Of a DNA stretch of 64,000 nucleotides, positions 8,055 to 15,663 are shown piece by piece. A program made the position numbers and the translations under genes. The stretch is taken from contig DASRFD010000014.1 of the NCBI GenBank assembly GCA_035651715.1, positions 1 to 64,000 on the forward strand, read 5' to 3'. How positions within the stretch are numbered: the first letter of the stretch is position 1; each line of letters begins with the position of its first letter. The notes under the pieces were generated by a model. That model was not told the DNA's origin, ran no database searches, and saw only the letters and a list, made by a program, of their open reading frames with translations. Source of the DNA: Nevskia sp035651715 (GTDB lineage Bacteria > Pseudomonadota > Gammaproteobacteria > Nevskiales > Nevskiaceae).

Positions 8055-8126
8055 CGCCGGCGAGCCGGCACTTGCGACCCGGCGGATGGCGCGGGATAGT
8101 CGGCCAGGCCCGCACGGATCGCAGCG

Positions 8127-9269
8127 ATGCCCGTCATCACCTGCAATGAGGACCTGCGCCGGCTCGCGCGCCGGCGGGCGCCGCGCGCCATCTTCGACTA
8201 TGCCGACCGCGGCTCCTACGAGGAGCTGACGCTCCGCGCCAACCGCTCCGATCTCGACGCGCTGAGGCTGCGCCAGCGGGTGATGATCGACGTCAGCACG
8301 CGCAGCCTGCGCTGCCGCATGGCCGGGCAGGACTGCGCCATGCCGGTGGCGCTGGCGCCGACCGGGCTGACCGGCATCCTGCACGCCGACGGCGAGATCC
8401 TGGCGGCGCGCGCGGCGCAGGCCTTCGGCGTGCCGTTCACGCTCAGCACCATGTCGATCTGTTCGATCGAGGCGGTGCGTGCCGCGGTGGAGCAGCCGTT
8501 CTGGTTCCAGCTCTACGTGATGCGCGACCGCGGCTACAGCGCCGAGCTGCTGCAGCGGGCGAAGGCGACGCAATGCGGCGCGCTGATGCTCACCGCCGAC
8601 CTGCAGATCCAGGGCCAGCGCCATCGCGACCTGAAGAACGGGCTCACCGTGCCGCCGCGCCTGAGCTTCGCCAACCTGCTCGACCTCGCCGGCAAGCCGG
8701 CCTGGGCCTGGCGCATGCTGCGCACGCCGCACAGGAGCTTCGGCAACCTCGCCGCCTCCAGGGCGGCGGGCGGCGGCCTCAGCACCCTGGCGCAGTGGAT
8801 CGCCAGCCAGTTCGATCCCTCCCTGAGCTGGAAGGACGTGGCCTGGGTGCGCGGCCAGTGGCCCGGCAAGCTGATCATCAAGGGCATCCTCGACCCGCAG
8901 GATGCGCGGCTGGCGGTGGACAGCGGCGCCGATGCCATCGTCGTCTCCAACCACGGCGGGCGCCAGCTCGACGGCGCACCGTCCTCGATCAGCGCGCTGC
9001 CGGCGGTGGTCGAAGCGGTGGGGCATCGCACCGAGGTGCTGTTCGACAGCGGCGTGCGCAGCGGCCAGGACGTGCTCAAGGCGCTGGCGCTGGGCGCGCG
9101 CGGCACCTTCATCGGCAAGGCGTTTCTCTATGGACTGGGCGCGCTGGGCCAGGAAGGGGTGCGCCTGGCGCTGGAGCTGATCCGCAGGGAGCTGGACGTG
9201 AGCATGGCGCTGACCGGCATCAGCGACGTCGGCGCCGTCGGCCGCGGCGCGCTGTGGCCCCCGCCCTGA
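8127..9269 (+). CDS. FMN-dependent alpha-hydroxy acid dehydrogenase (LldD-like)
   Basis: 380 residues, the usual length. N-terminal IFDYADRGSYEELTLRANR is the substrate/FMN entry segment of this family. The catalytic His lies in SNHGGRQLDG (about residue 274-283), FMN phosphate contacts are in FDSGVRSGQDVLKALALGA, and the conserved Lys is in LIIKGIL. The enzyme oxidises an L-2-hydroxy acid such as lactate to the keto acid, feeding electrons to quinone or oxygen. It follows the ahpD-like gene after a hairpin repeat and may have its own promoter. Which hydroxy acid is used cannot be told; lactate is a guess. Confidence 0.88.
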   Translation: MPVITCNEDLRRLARRRAPRAIFDYADRGSYEELTLRANRSDLDALRLRQRVMIDVSTRSLRCRMAGQDCAMPVALAPTGLTGILHADGEILAARAAQAFGVPFTLSTMSICSIEAVRAAVEQPFWFQLYVMRDRGYSAELLQRAKATQCGALMLTADLQIQGQRHRDLKNGLTVPPRLSFANLLDLAGKPAWAWRMLRTPHRSFGNLAASRAAGGGLSTLAQWIASQFDPSLSWKDVAWVRGQWPGKLIIKGILDPQDARLAVDSGADAIVVSNHGGRQLDGAPSSISALPAVVEAVGHRTEVLFDSGVRSGQDVLKALALGARGTFIGKAFLYGLGALGQEGVRLALELIRRELDVSMALTGISDVGAVGRGALWPPP

Positions 9270-9345
9270 GCGCTCTCATCCGCAAGCGCGGCGGAGAATC
9301 AGCCCCGGTCCTTCGATGCCCGGGACTGACCGGTGAAGCAATCGA

Positions 9346-9389
9346 CCGCGGGGCGGCGAGCCGCCACCGGAGCGTGAGCCGCCCCGCGG
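9346..9389. terminator. GC-rich hairpin between convergent genes
   Basis: CCGCGGGGCGGC pairs perfectly with GCCGCCCCGCGG across a 20-nt loop, in the gap between the convergent oxidase and membrane-protein genes. There is no T-run, so it may act only as a weak or bidirectional stop structure. Confidence 0.4.
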
Positions 9390-9399
9390 CCTGGTCTGC

Positions 9400-10023
9400 T
9401 TATGCCGTCTGCGCCGGACGCGGCGCGTACCACTCGGTCATGTCGTCGTACATCTCGCCCTTGGCGAGGTAGTAGGGCGCCTTGTGGTAGATCTTGATGT
9501 CGTGGAACGGGTCGGTGAGGATCTTCGTCGCCCATACCAGGCCGGACTGCACGCCCTTGACGAAGAACAGCTGCACGGTGCGGAACACCACCGCGCCGAT
9601 GCCGACGAACAGCCACAGGATCGAGGTGTTGTAGAGCAGGCCACGCGCCACTTCGGCATCGTCGAAGAAGCCGAACAGGCGCGGCTGGTACCACAGCACG
9701 AACGGCACCAGGAACCAGATGCTCAGCAGCACGACCTTGCGCTGCAGGTTGTAGCCGACCTTCACGCTCTCCTTGTACTCGTGGCTGGCCTGGTTGACCT
9801 CGTCGTAGGTCTTGGGCTCGAAGAAGAAATGGCCGACCTGGCGGAACAGCATGGCGAGCAGCCAACCCACCATCACCGCGAGCACCGGGTTGAAGAACAT
9901 CACCACGTAGCTGGTGAGGAAGCAGCAGGCGCTGAACAGGTGCAGGGCCTGGTTGATGCGGCTGTGGTGGTAGTAGCGGTGGTCGTCCCAACGCTGCTGG
10001 TGCAACTCTTCGAGAAAGGTCAT
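9400..10023 (-). CDS. Polytopic membrane protein, last gene of the aminotransferase operon
   Basis: 207 residues with about four hydrophobic helices: two around residues 25-62, one around 100-115 and one around 135-155. The N-terminus carries a His/Asn cluster, HHSRINQALHLFS, and the first helix pair ends with RQVGHFFFEPKTYD. The H-x4-N-x3-H spacing and later GHxxxEP recall the Mpo1/DUF962 family of membrane-bound iron dioxygenases acting on 2-hydroxy fatty acids, but the match is loose. It follows the decarboxylase gene by 34 bp on the same strand. A membrane-lipid hydroxylation role would suit the operon; this is inference. Confidence 0.7.
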   Translation of the reverse strand: MTFLEELHQQRWDDHRYYHHSRINQALHLFSACCFLTSYVVMFFNPVLAVMVGWLLAMLFRQVGHFFFEPKTYDEVNQASHEYKESVKVGYNLQRKVVLLSIWFLVPFVLWYQPRLFGFFDDAEVARGLLYNTSILWLFVGIGAVVFRTVQLFFVKGVQSGLVWATKILTDPFHDIKIYHKAPYYLAKGEMYDDMTEWYAPRPAQTA

Positions 10024-10057
10024 GGTGGTGGCTCCTGGGGTGAAAAAATCCGGCGAA

Positions 10058-10933
10058 TCACGCCGCCGGCATGGCGGTATCGGTCATCAGGGCCTGGCCC
10101 ATGCGGATGGTCCGGCCCTGCTCGATGCCCTCGGCCAGGGCATGGTTGCTGGTGGCGAAAACGATGATGGTCGAGCCGTGCTGGAAGTAGCCCATCTCCT
10201 CGCCCTTGCGGTAGCGGGCGTAGCAGTACAGGCGGTTCGGCCCCTTGCGCAGGTCGAGCTTGTCCGGCAGGCAGTGGAATTTCATGCTGGCGACGAGGAT
10301 CGCGGCAACGGGCACCAGGCAGACGCTGCCGGAAGTGCCGGTGTCGCTGAGCTGCACCACGGCGCGCTCGTTGCGGCAATACAGCTTCTCGATGCGCTGC
10401 AGCGCGATCGGGTTGACGTTCCAGGTGTCGCCGGAGATGTAGCGCACTTCCTCCACCGTGCAGTCGGTCGGCGCGTGGAAGCGGTGGTACATGCTCGACT
10501 TCAGGCGCAGGGTGGCGTAGCAGCCGTCGCGGTACCGGACCTGCAGCGCCGGATCGGGGATCAGGTCGCCGATCTCGTAGGGGAAGCCCTTGGCCTGGAA
10601 CACCGTGGTCCCGGCGATCGGCCCGCACTCGCCGACCACGGCGTCGCAGGGGCTGGCGAGGACGTTGGCGCGTGCGTCGACGGTACGCGCGCCCGGCTTG
10701 AGGCGGCGCGTGAAGCAGTCGTGCAGGCTGGTGAACTCCTGCTTCTCGGCCTCGTCCAGGTTCAGGTCGTCGGCCAGCATCTGCCAGGCCTTCATCGAAA
10801 TCCGGGTCAGCCAGGGACTCTCGAGGCGGCTGTACCAGCCGACGAAGTTGGTCAGCGCCCGCCGCGGGATGCGGTTGGTCAGCAGGAAGTTGAGCTGTTC
10901 CTGCTGGCTGAGGGAGCGGAGCGCGGCGGACAT
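10058..10933 (-). CDS. Phosphatidylserine decarboxylase-type enzyme
   Basis: 291 residues, close to bacterial PSD length. The self-cleavage site is H-G-S-T at 252-255, where Gly253-Ser254 would split to give the pyruvoyl group; the common form is LGST/FGST. The other charge-relay residues are visible: Asp97 in SPCDAVV and His150/His153 in YHRFHAP. The family removes CO2 from phosphatidylserine or related phospho-serine lipids at the inner membrane. It sits third in a four-gene operon after a PHP-glycosyltransferase and an aminotransferase, so it may be a second, specialised PSD rather than the housekeeping one. psd elsewhere in the genome would test this. Confidence 0.85.
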   Translation of the reverse strand: MSAALRSLSQQEQLNFLLTNRIPRRALTNFVGWYSRLESPWLTRISMKAWQMLADDLNLDEAEKQEFTSLHDCFTRRLKPGARTVDARANVLASPCDAVVGECGPIAGTTVFQAKGFPYEIGDLIPDPALQVRYRDGCYATLRLKSSMYHRFHAPTDCTVEEVRYISGDTWNVNPIALQRIEKLYCRNERAVVQLSDTGTSGSVCLVPVAAILVASMKFHCLPDKLDLRKGPNRLYCYARYRKGEEMGYFQHGSTIIVFATSNHALAEGIEQGRTIRMGQALMTDTAMPAA

Positions 10934-10950
10934 GGCGTGCGGATTTCCGG

Positions 10951-13650
10951 TCAGGCGGCGGAGCGCCGGGCGTCGGCCAGCTCCGGATAGGCCAGGCCCA
11001 TGTCGCCGAGGAAGCGGCGCATGATCGGCTCGGCCTGGTAGTCGGCCACCCGCAGCTGCGCTTCGCGCCGCATCGCGGCGTGGCCGTCGCGGTTGGCGAA
11101 GTGCGCCACCACCTGCTGCGCCATCTGCGCGGTGTCGTCGACCAGGTAGCCGTTGCGGCCGTGCAGCACGATGTCCTTGGGGCCCTTGCAGCTGTAGGCC
11201 AGCACCGGCATGCCCTGCGAGTTGGCCTCGAGGATGACGTTGCCGAAGGTGTCGAACTTGGACGGGAACACGAACAGGTCGAGGCCGGCGTAGAGCTGGT
11301 TCATGCGCTCGCGCGGCACCCAGCCGAGGAAGGTGGCTTCCGGCAGCGCCTCGCGCAGCTCGCGCTCGGCCGGACCGGAGCCGGCGATGACGATCTTCAG
11401 ATCGGGGATCGCCGCGCGCGCCTGGCGGACGATCTGCGGCAGCTCGAGGATGCCCTTCTCCTTGCTGATGCGGCCGGCGTAGAACAGCACCGGGGTCGCG
11501 GCGGTGGCGCCGGGGATCAGCTCGGACTTGCGCACCGGCACCACGTGCTGCGCCGGCGCCTCGGTGTGGTGCGCGGTGAGGAGCACCTTCTCCTCCGGCA
11601 GGCCCATGGCGTGGCCGGTAAGCCAGGCGCGGTGGTCGGTGTTGAGCACGAACACGCCGTCGAACTGGTGGTACAGCGCGCGCAGCACGCGGCGGACGCG
11701 GTCGCGCTCATGCGGATTGAGGTTCGTCGTGTGCTTGACGAAGTCCATCCAGTCCGTGTGCATGAAGAAATAGGCCGGCACGTTGAACATGTACTTCAGG
11801 AACAGCGCCACCAGCACCATCGGCCCCTCGGTGGAGCAGACCACGCGGTCGTAGCCGCCGCGGTAGAAGGCGCGCGCCACCTGCAGCAGGTCGGGAATGC
11901 GGAACTCCTGCTCGCCCAGCGAGGGGAAGCTGAATTGCGCCAGCGGCCGCACCACGTGCAGGTGCGGCTCGAGCGTGGCGTCCGCATGGCAGATCAGGAA
12001 GTCGAGGGGCAGGTCCTTGCGCTGGATCTCGGCCAGCTTGCCGGACAGCGAATTGGACACGCCGTTCTTGTCGCGCAGGGTGTCGGTCAGGTACAGCGCG
12101 CGCTGCGGGTGGTGGGCGTAGCCGAGGTTGCGGGCGAAGCTGTTGAGGAACTCGCGGTTCTTGTACAGCACGCGGGTGCTGGCGACCTGCGAGCCGGCCA
12201 GCACCGCCGTCATCAGCGCCGGAAACACCAGGTCATCGGCAAGCTCGCGCAGGCGGTGGCCGCTGCGGCTGCTCGGCGTGGTGTCGGAGAGCAGGGCCGA
12301 GATCTGCACCGGCAGCTCGAAGTTGCGGGTCAGCGACTCGGTCGACAGGTCGGCCGGCAGCACCCCGCCGAGCTTGGGCGCCGCCTTCCTGACGCGCCGG
12401 ACCATCAGCTCGTTGAGGCCGGTGAACAGCTCGTCGAGGGAGTTGCTGACGGTGGCGACGAAGCGCTCCGGCGGGCCGCCGTGCGCCGCGGCGATCTTTT
12501 CCAGGTGCTTGACGCAGAAGCGATAGTCCTTCGACACGTTCCAGCGGATCAGCCATTTCGGCCGCTTGCCGTGCAGCGCGTCGTGCACCGCGGAGACGAA
12601 CAGCTGGGTCTTCTTGTGCTTCTTCATCTCCAGCAGGCCGTTGGCGATGGCGAAGCAGGCCAGCTTGTCCGACAGCTCGCCGCGGTGGAACGCCATGCGC
12701 AGCAGCCCCGGGTCCTCGATGCGGGTGGCGACCTGGGTGAAGTAGTCGAGCAGGGCGATGCCCAGCTTCTGGTTCTCGCCGACGTCGCCGAACGGCGCGA
12801 TGTTGCCGGCGCGGATCGCCTCCAGCGCCAGCTGCGACAGCGGCGTGTTCTGGCGGCGCTGCGCCAGGTCCGGCACCCACAGCCAGGAGCCGCACTGGCC
12901 GGCGAACACGCCCAGGTGATCGTCCGAGCCGCCGGTCAGCACCTTGGGCCGGCGCGGGTCGACGCCGAAGTCGGCCGGGTTGAGCTTGTGCTTGAAGGCG
13001 TAGCGCTCGATCTTCTCCTGGTCGAGGCCGCGCGCCCAGTGCAGGGTCAGGATGCTCTGCCACACGTCGCGCTGGCCGTTCAGCACTTCGAAGCGCTGGA
13101 ACAGCACCGCCAGCTTCTCGAACAGCTCCGGACCGATGCCGGGGTTGCGCGTATAGAAGTACAGCGGGTGCGGCATGATCACCGGGATGTCGTGCTCGGC
13201 CACGTAGCGCAGGAACTCGTACACGTCCTGGCGCTTGCGGTTGAGCACCACTTCCTGCTCCGGCGTGAAGCCGAAGGTCAATACGTGGATGTAGAGGTCG
13301 TATTCCTGGAAGAAGCAGGTGAACTCGGCGCCGACCAGCACGTCGTGGCCCTTGTTCAGCAGCTTCCAGCAGGAGCGCGCGTTGTTGTGGTTGGTGACGG
13401 TGATGACGTCGCTGCCGTTGGCGCGCAGCACTTTCACCAGCTTGCCCGGCTTGAGCCAGGTCTCCGGCAGGCTGAGGATGCGGCCCCACAGCTCGTCCGG
13501 CACGTCGCTGTTGCGGTCGTGGCAGTGGAAGTCGATGCGCAGCGACTCGGCGCGCGGGAAACGCGCCGCTTCCACCATCAGGTAGCGGGCGAACTCCGCG
13601 TGCAGCTCGTCGCGGAAGGAGGAGTGTTCCAGACTGCTGCGATGGGGCAT
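10951..13650 (-). CDS. PHP phosphoesterase-GT4 glycosyltransferase fusion
   Basis: 899 residues, starting 1 bp after the aminotransferase stop (TGA-C-ATG). N-terminal PHP-type metal site: HCH 42-44, TNHN near 86-89, Glu109 in GAEFT, His122 in YIHVL, His161 in MPHP and GSDDH 241-245, so all ligand groups look intact. After a middle region of unknown fold (about 255-510), a C-terminal GT-B glycosyltransferase of family 4 follows. It shows YAGRISKEKG near 724, GSGPAEREL near 758 and FDTFGNVILEAN at 799-810. The DTFGNVxLEA form is common in lipid-glycosylating GT4 enzymes. No membrane segment. Predicted to add a sugar to a lipid acceptor and hydrolyse a phosphoester; the acceptor is unknown. Confidence 0.85.
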   Translation of the reverse strand: MPHRSSLEHSSFRDELHAEFARYLMVEAARFPRAESLRIDFHCHDRNSDVPDELWGRILSLPETWLKPGKLVKVLRANGSDVITVTNHNNARSCWKLLNKGHDVLVGAEFTCFFQEYDLYIHVLTFGFTPEQEVVLNRKRQDVYEFLRYVAEHDIPVIMPHPLYFYTRNPGIGPELFEKLAVLFQRFEVLNGQRDVWQSILTLHWARGLDQEKIERYAFKHKLNPADFGVDPRRPKVLTGGSDDHLGVFAGQCGSWLWVPDLAQRRQNTPLSQLALEAIRAGNIAPFGDVGENQKLGIALLDYFTQVATRIEDPGLLRMAFHRGELSDKLACFAIANGLLEMKKHKKTQLFVSAVHDALHGKRPKWLIRWNVSKDYRFCVKHLEKIAAAHGGPPERFVATVSNSLDELFTGLNELMVRRVRKAAPKLGGVLPADLSTESLTRNFELPVQISALLSDTTPSSRSGHRLRELADDLVFPALMTAVLAGSQVASTRVLYKNREFLNSFARNLGYAHHPQRALYLTDTLRDKNGVSNSLSGKLAEIQRKDLPLDFLICHADATLEPHLHVVRPLAQFSFPSLGEQEFRIPDLLQVARAFYRGGYDRVVCSTEGPMVLVALFLKYMFNVPAYFFMHTDWMDFVKHTTNLNPHERDRVRRVLRALYHQFDGVFVLNTDHRAWLTGHAMGLPEEKVLLTAHHTEAPAQHVVPVRKSELIPGATAATPVLFYAGRISKEKGILELPQIVRQARAAIPDLKIVIAGSGPAERELREALPEATFLGWVPRERMNQLYAGLDLFVFPSKFDTFGNVILEANSQGMPVLAYSCKGPKDIVLHGRNGYLVDDTAQMAQQVVAHFANRDGHAAMRREAQLRVADYQAEPIMRRFLGDMGLAYPELADARRSAA

Positions 13651-13651
13651 G

Positions 13652-15364
13652 TCAGTGCATCTCCTCGGCCGGGGCCGCGGCGGCCGCGGCCGGCAGCGGC
13701 GAAGGTGGGGTGCCACGCCGGCCGAAGCGCGCCGCCAGCATGTCCTTGAGCATCTGCCGCTTGATCCACCGGTTGGTCAGGTGCGGCGCGGTCCACCACC
13801 AGCCGTCCGCCTGCATCCGCCGCGCCGCCTCGACGAAGCGCCGCGCCACCTCGGCAAAGTCCGCGTCCGGGTAGTTGAGGCTCATGATCAGGCGGCCGCT
13901 GCCGATCCAGCTCAGCTCCAGCCCCTCGGCGCGCAGGTAGAACTGGAACATCCAGTTGTAGCGCGAGGGCACGCGGTACAGGATGGTGAGGATGCTGTGC
14001 ATGTTGGCCACGCGCACCGGCAGGCCGGCCGCTTCCAGCGCGGCGTTGAGCCCGGCGACGCGCCCGTTCCACAGCGCGTCGGCTTTCGCATAGATGTCCT
14101 GGATGTCCGGCTGGCGGATGCGTTCCAGGAACACCGCCATGCAGGCCATCACGTGCGGGTGCGAGTTGAAGGTGCCGCGGGCGAAGGAGATGTTCGCCGG
14201 CTGCTCGGCCTTGAAGCGCTTCATCAGCCCGGCGCGGCCGCACAGCACGCCCACCGGCAGCCCGCCGCCCAGGGTCTTGCCGTAGGTGACCATGTCGGCC
14301 TGCACGCCGAAGTACTCCTGCGCGCCGCGGTAGCCGAGGCGGAAGCCGGCGAAGACTTCGTCGAAGATCAGCACGATGCCGCGGCGGCTGCAGACCTCGC
14401 GGATCTGCTTGAGCCAGGCGCTGTAGGCGGCGCGGTCGAAGGCGGTGCGGCGCTCGCTGTTGACCAGCGAAGCGTCGCCCGGCGCGTCGGCATTCGGGTG
14501 CAGCGCCTGGAACGGGTTGATCAGGACGCAGGCGATGTCCTTGCGCGAGTCGAGGACGGCCAGCGTCCTGGGGTTCAGGTCGGATAGGGTGTAGACGTCG
14601 TCGACCTTGCGCTGGTTGCCCACCCCCGGCTGCACGCCGTCCCACCAGCCGTGATAGGCCCCGCACAGGCGCACCAGGTGGGTGCGGCCGGTCTGGTAGC
14701 GGGCCAGGCGCACCGCCTGCATCACCGCCTCGGTGCCCGACATGTGAAACGAGACCTCGTCCAGCCCCGAGATATCCTTCAGGGCCAATACGTTGTCGCG
14801 GATCAGGGGGTGGTAGGGGCCCAGCACCGGGCCGAGCTGCGCCACGCGGGCATAGCCTTCGGCCATGCACTCCTTGTAGAAGTCGTAGCCGAAGACGTTG
14901 ACGCCGTAGGAGCCGGAGACGTCGTACTTCCAGTTGCCGTCGAGGTCGCACAGCTGCGTGCCGCGCGTCTGCGTGACGATGCTGCCGTACTTGAACTCGG
15001 CCGGCAGCAGGCTGCGGAACGGAAACGGCACGCGGTACTGGCTGGTGAACTGCACGTCGGAAACGGCGTTCTCCAGCGAGCGGCTGTAGCGCAGCGTCTC
15101 CGGCGCCCGGGAGGCCAGCTGCGCGCGCAGCCGCTCCATGCCGGCGCGGCGCCGGGCCGCCACGTCCGCGGGGGCCAGGTCGGAGGAGAAGTAGCGGTCC
15201 GCGGCGTAGTCGAAGAAGCGGGTCAGGCGCGCCATCCGCCGGGACATCTTCGAATGACCGCTCAGCGAGGGGTGCTTGGCGCGGGAGAGCTGGAGGCGGA
15301 TAGTGGCTTTGCGGAGCAGCAGCAGCCCGAGGACGGCTGCGACCAGATATCGTGCGATTTCCAA
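13652..15364 (-). CDS. Membrane-anchored class III PLP aminotransferase
   Basis: 570 residues from a TTG start; no upstream ATG is available. Residues 6-17 (YLVAAVLGLLLL) form an N-terminal membrane anchor, then ~100 linker residues precede the aminotransferase fold. PLP contacts: SGTEAV near 209-213, YHGWWDG near 237-243, FDEVFAGFR 334-342 with Asp335, and the Schiff-base Lys363 in YGKTLGGG. It resembles glutamate-1-semialdehyde aminomutase-type enzymes, which are ~430 residues and soluble, so the anchor and ~80-residue tail are extra. First gene of the operon and divergent from a DNA-binding kinase. Probably aminates a carbonyl on a lipid or lipid-linked sugar; inference. Confidence 0.85.
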   Translation of the reverse strand: MEIARYLVAAVLGLLLLRKATIRLQLSRAKHPSLSGHSKMSRRMARLTRFFDYAADRYFSSDLAPADVAARRRAGMERLRAQLASRAPETLRYSRSLENAVSDVQFTSQYRVPFPFRSLLPAEFKYGSIVTQTRGTQLCDLDGNWKYDVSGSYGVNVFGYDFYKECMAEGYARVAQLGPVLGPYHPLIRDNVLALKDISGLDEVSFHMSGTEAVMQAVRLARYQTGRTHLVRLCGAYHGWWDGVQPGVGNQRKVDDVYTLSDLNPRTLAVLDSRKDIACVLINPFQALHPNADAPGDASLVNSERRTAFDRAAYSAWLKQIREVCSRRGIVLIFDEVFAGFRLGYRGAQEYFGVQADMVTYGKTLGGGLPVGVLCGRAGLMKRFKAEQPANISFARGTFNSHPHVMACMAVFLERIRQPDIQDIYAKADALWNGRVAGLNAALEAAGLPVRVANMHSILTILYRVPSRYNWMFQFYLRAEGLELSWIGSGRLIMSLNYPDADFAEVARRFVEAARRMQADGWWWTAPHLTNRWIKRQMLKDMLAARFGRRGTPPSPLPAAAAAAPAEEMH

Positions 15365-15433
15365 GTTGACCTGCGTCGGGACGGGTCCCGGAGAGACGCC
15401 GGCTGGCGCGAATCCGGCGAGGTTAGTCAGCCC

Positions 15434-15499
15434 GGATGGCAGATTGGCGAAGCCGGGATGGCAGATCCGCGAACCTTGGATGGCAGTACGGTGAAAACA
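15434..15499. promoter_or_regulatory. Three 22-bp direct repeats in divergent promoter region
   Basis: GGATGGCAG begins at 15434, 15456 and 15478, an exact 22-bp period. The first two copies share GGATGGCAGAT-N2-GCGAA; the third ends GGTGAA. A degenerate fourth copy (8 of 11 matches) starts at 15499. Direct repeats spaced by whole helical turns are the binding mode of OmpR/PhoB-type winged helices, and such a domain is encoded immediately downstream. The repeats lie 70 bp upstream of the aminotransferase operon start and about 165 bp upstream of the kinase start. Confidence 0.6.
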
Positions 15500-15663
15500 G
15501 ACGACAGATCGCGGCCCCGGATGTGTGTTAATTTCCCTTTACAAGGCACCAGGAATGTGCCGTGACGGGGAGCCGCCAGGGCATGCGCAAGCCCCCCGGA
15601 GAAGTGAATCCACGCCAACAGACCCATCGGCTCTCGACAGCTTTTAGACCTGTAACAGACGGC

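Noticed and set aside
9346..9389. Strong rho-independent terminator
   Set aside because: Perfect stem but long loop and no T-run, so it is listed at low confidence only.
11080..13749. 889-residue open frame antisense to the PHP-GT4 gene
   Set aside because: Composition is Val/Gln/His/Arg-rich with no domain; the opposite strand carries all PHP and GT4 motifs. High GC creates such mirrors.
15562..15663. GTG start adding 34 residues to the kinase protein
   Set aside because: The extra residues show no domain-like pattern and the winged helix begins after Met35 of that frame; kept as an alternative only.
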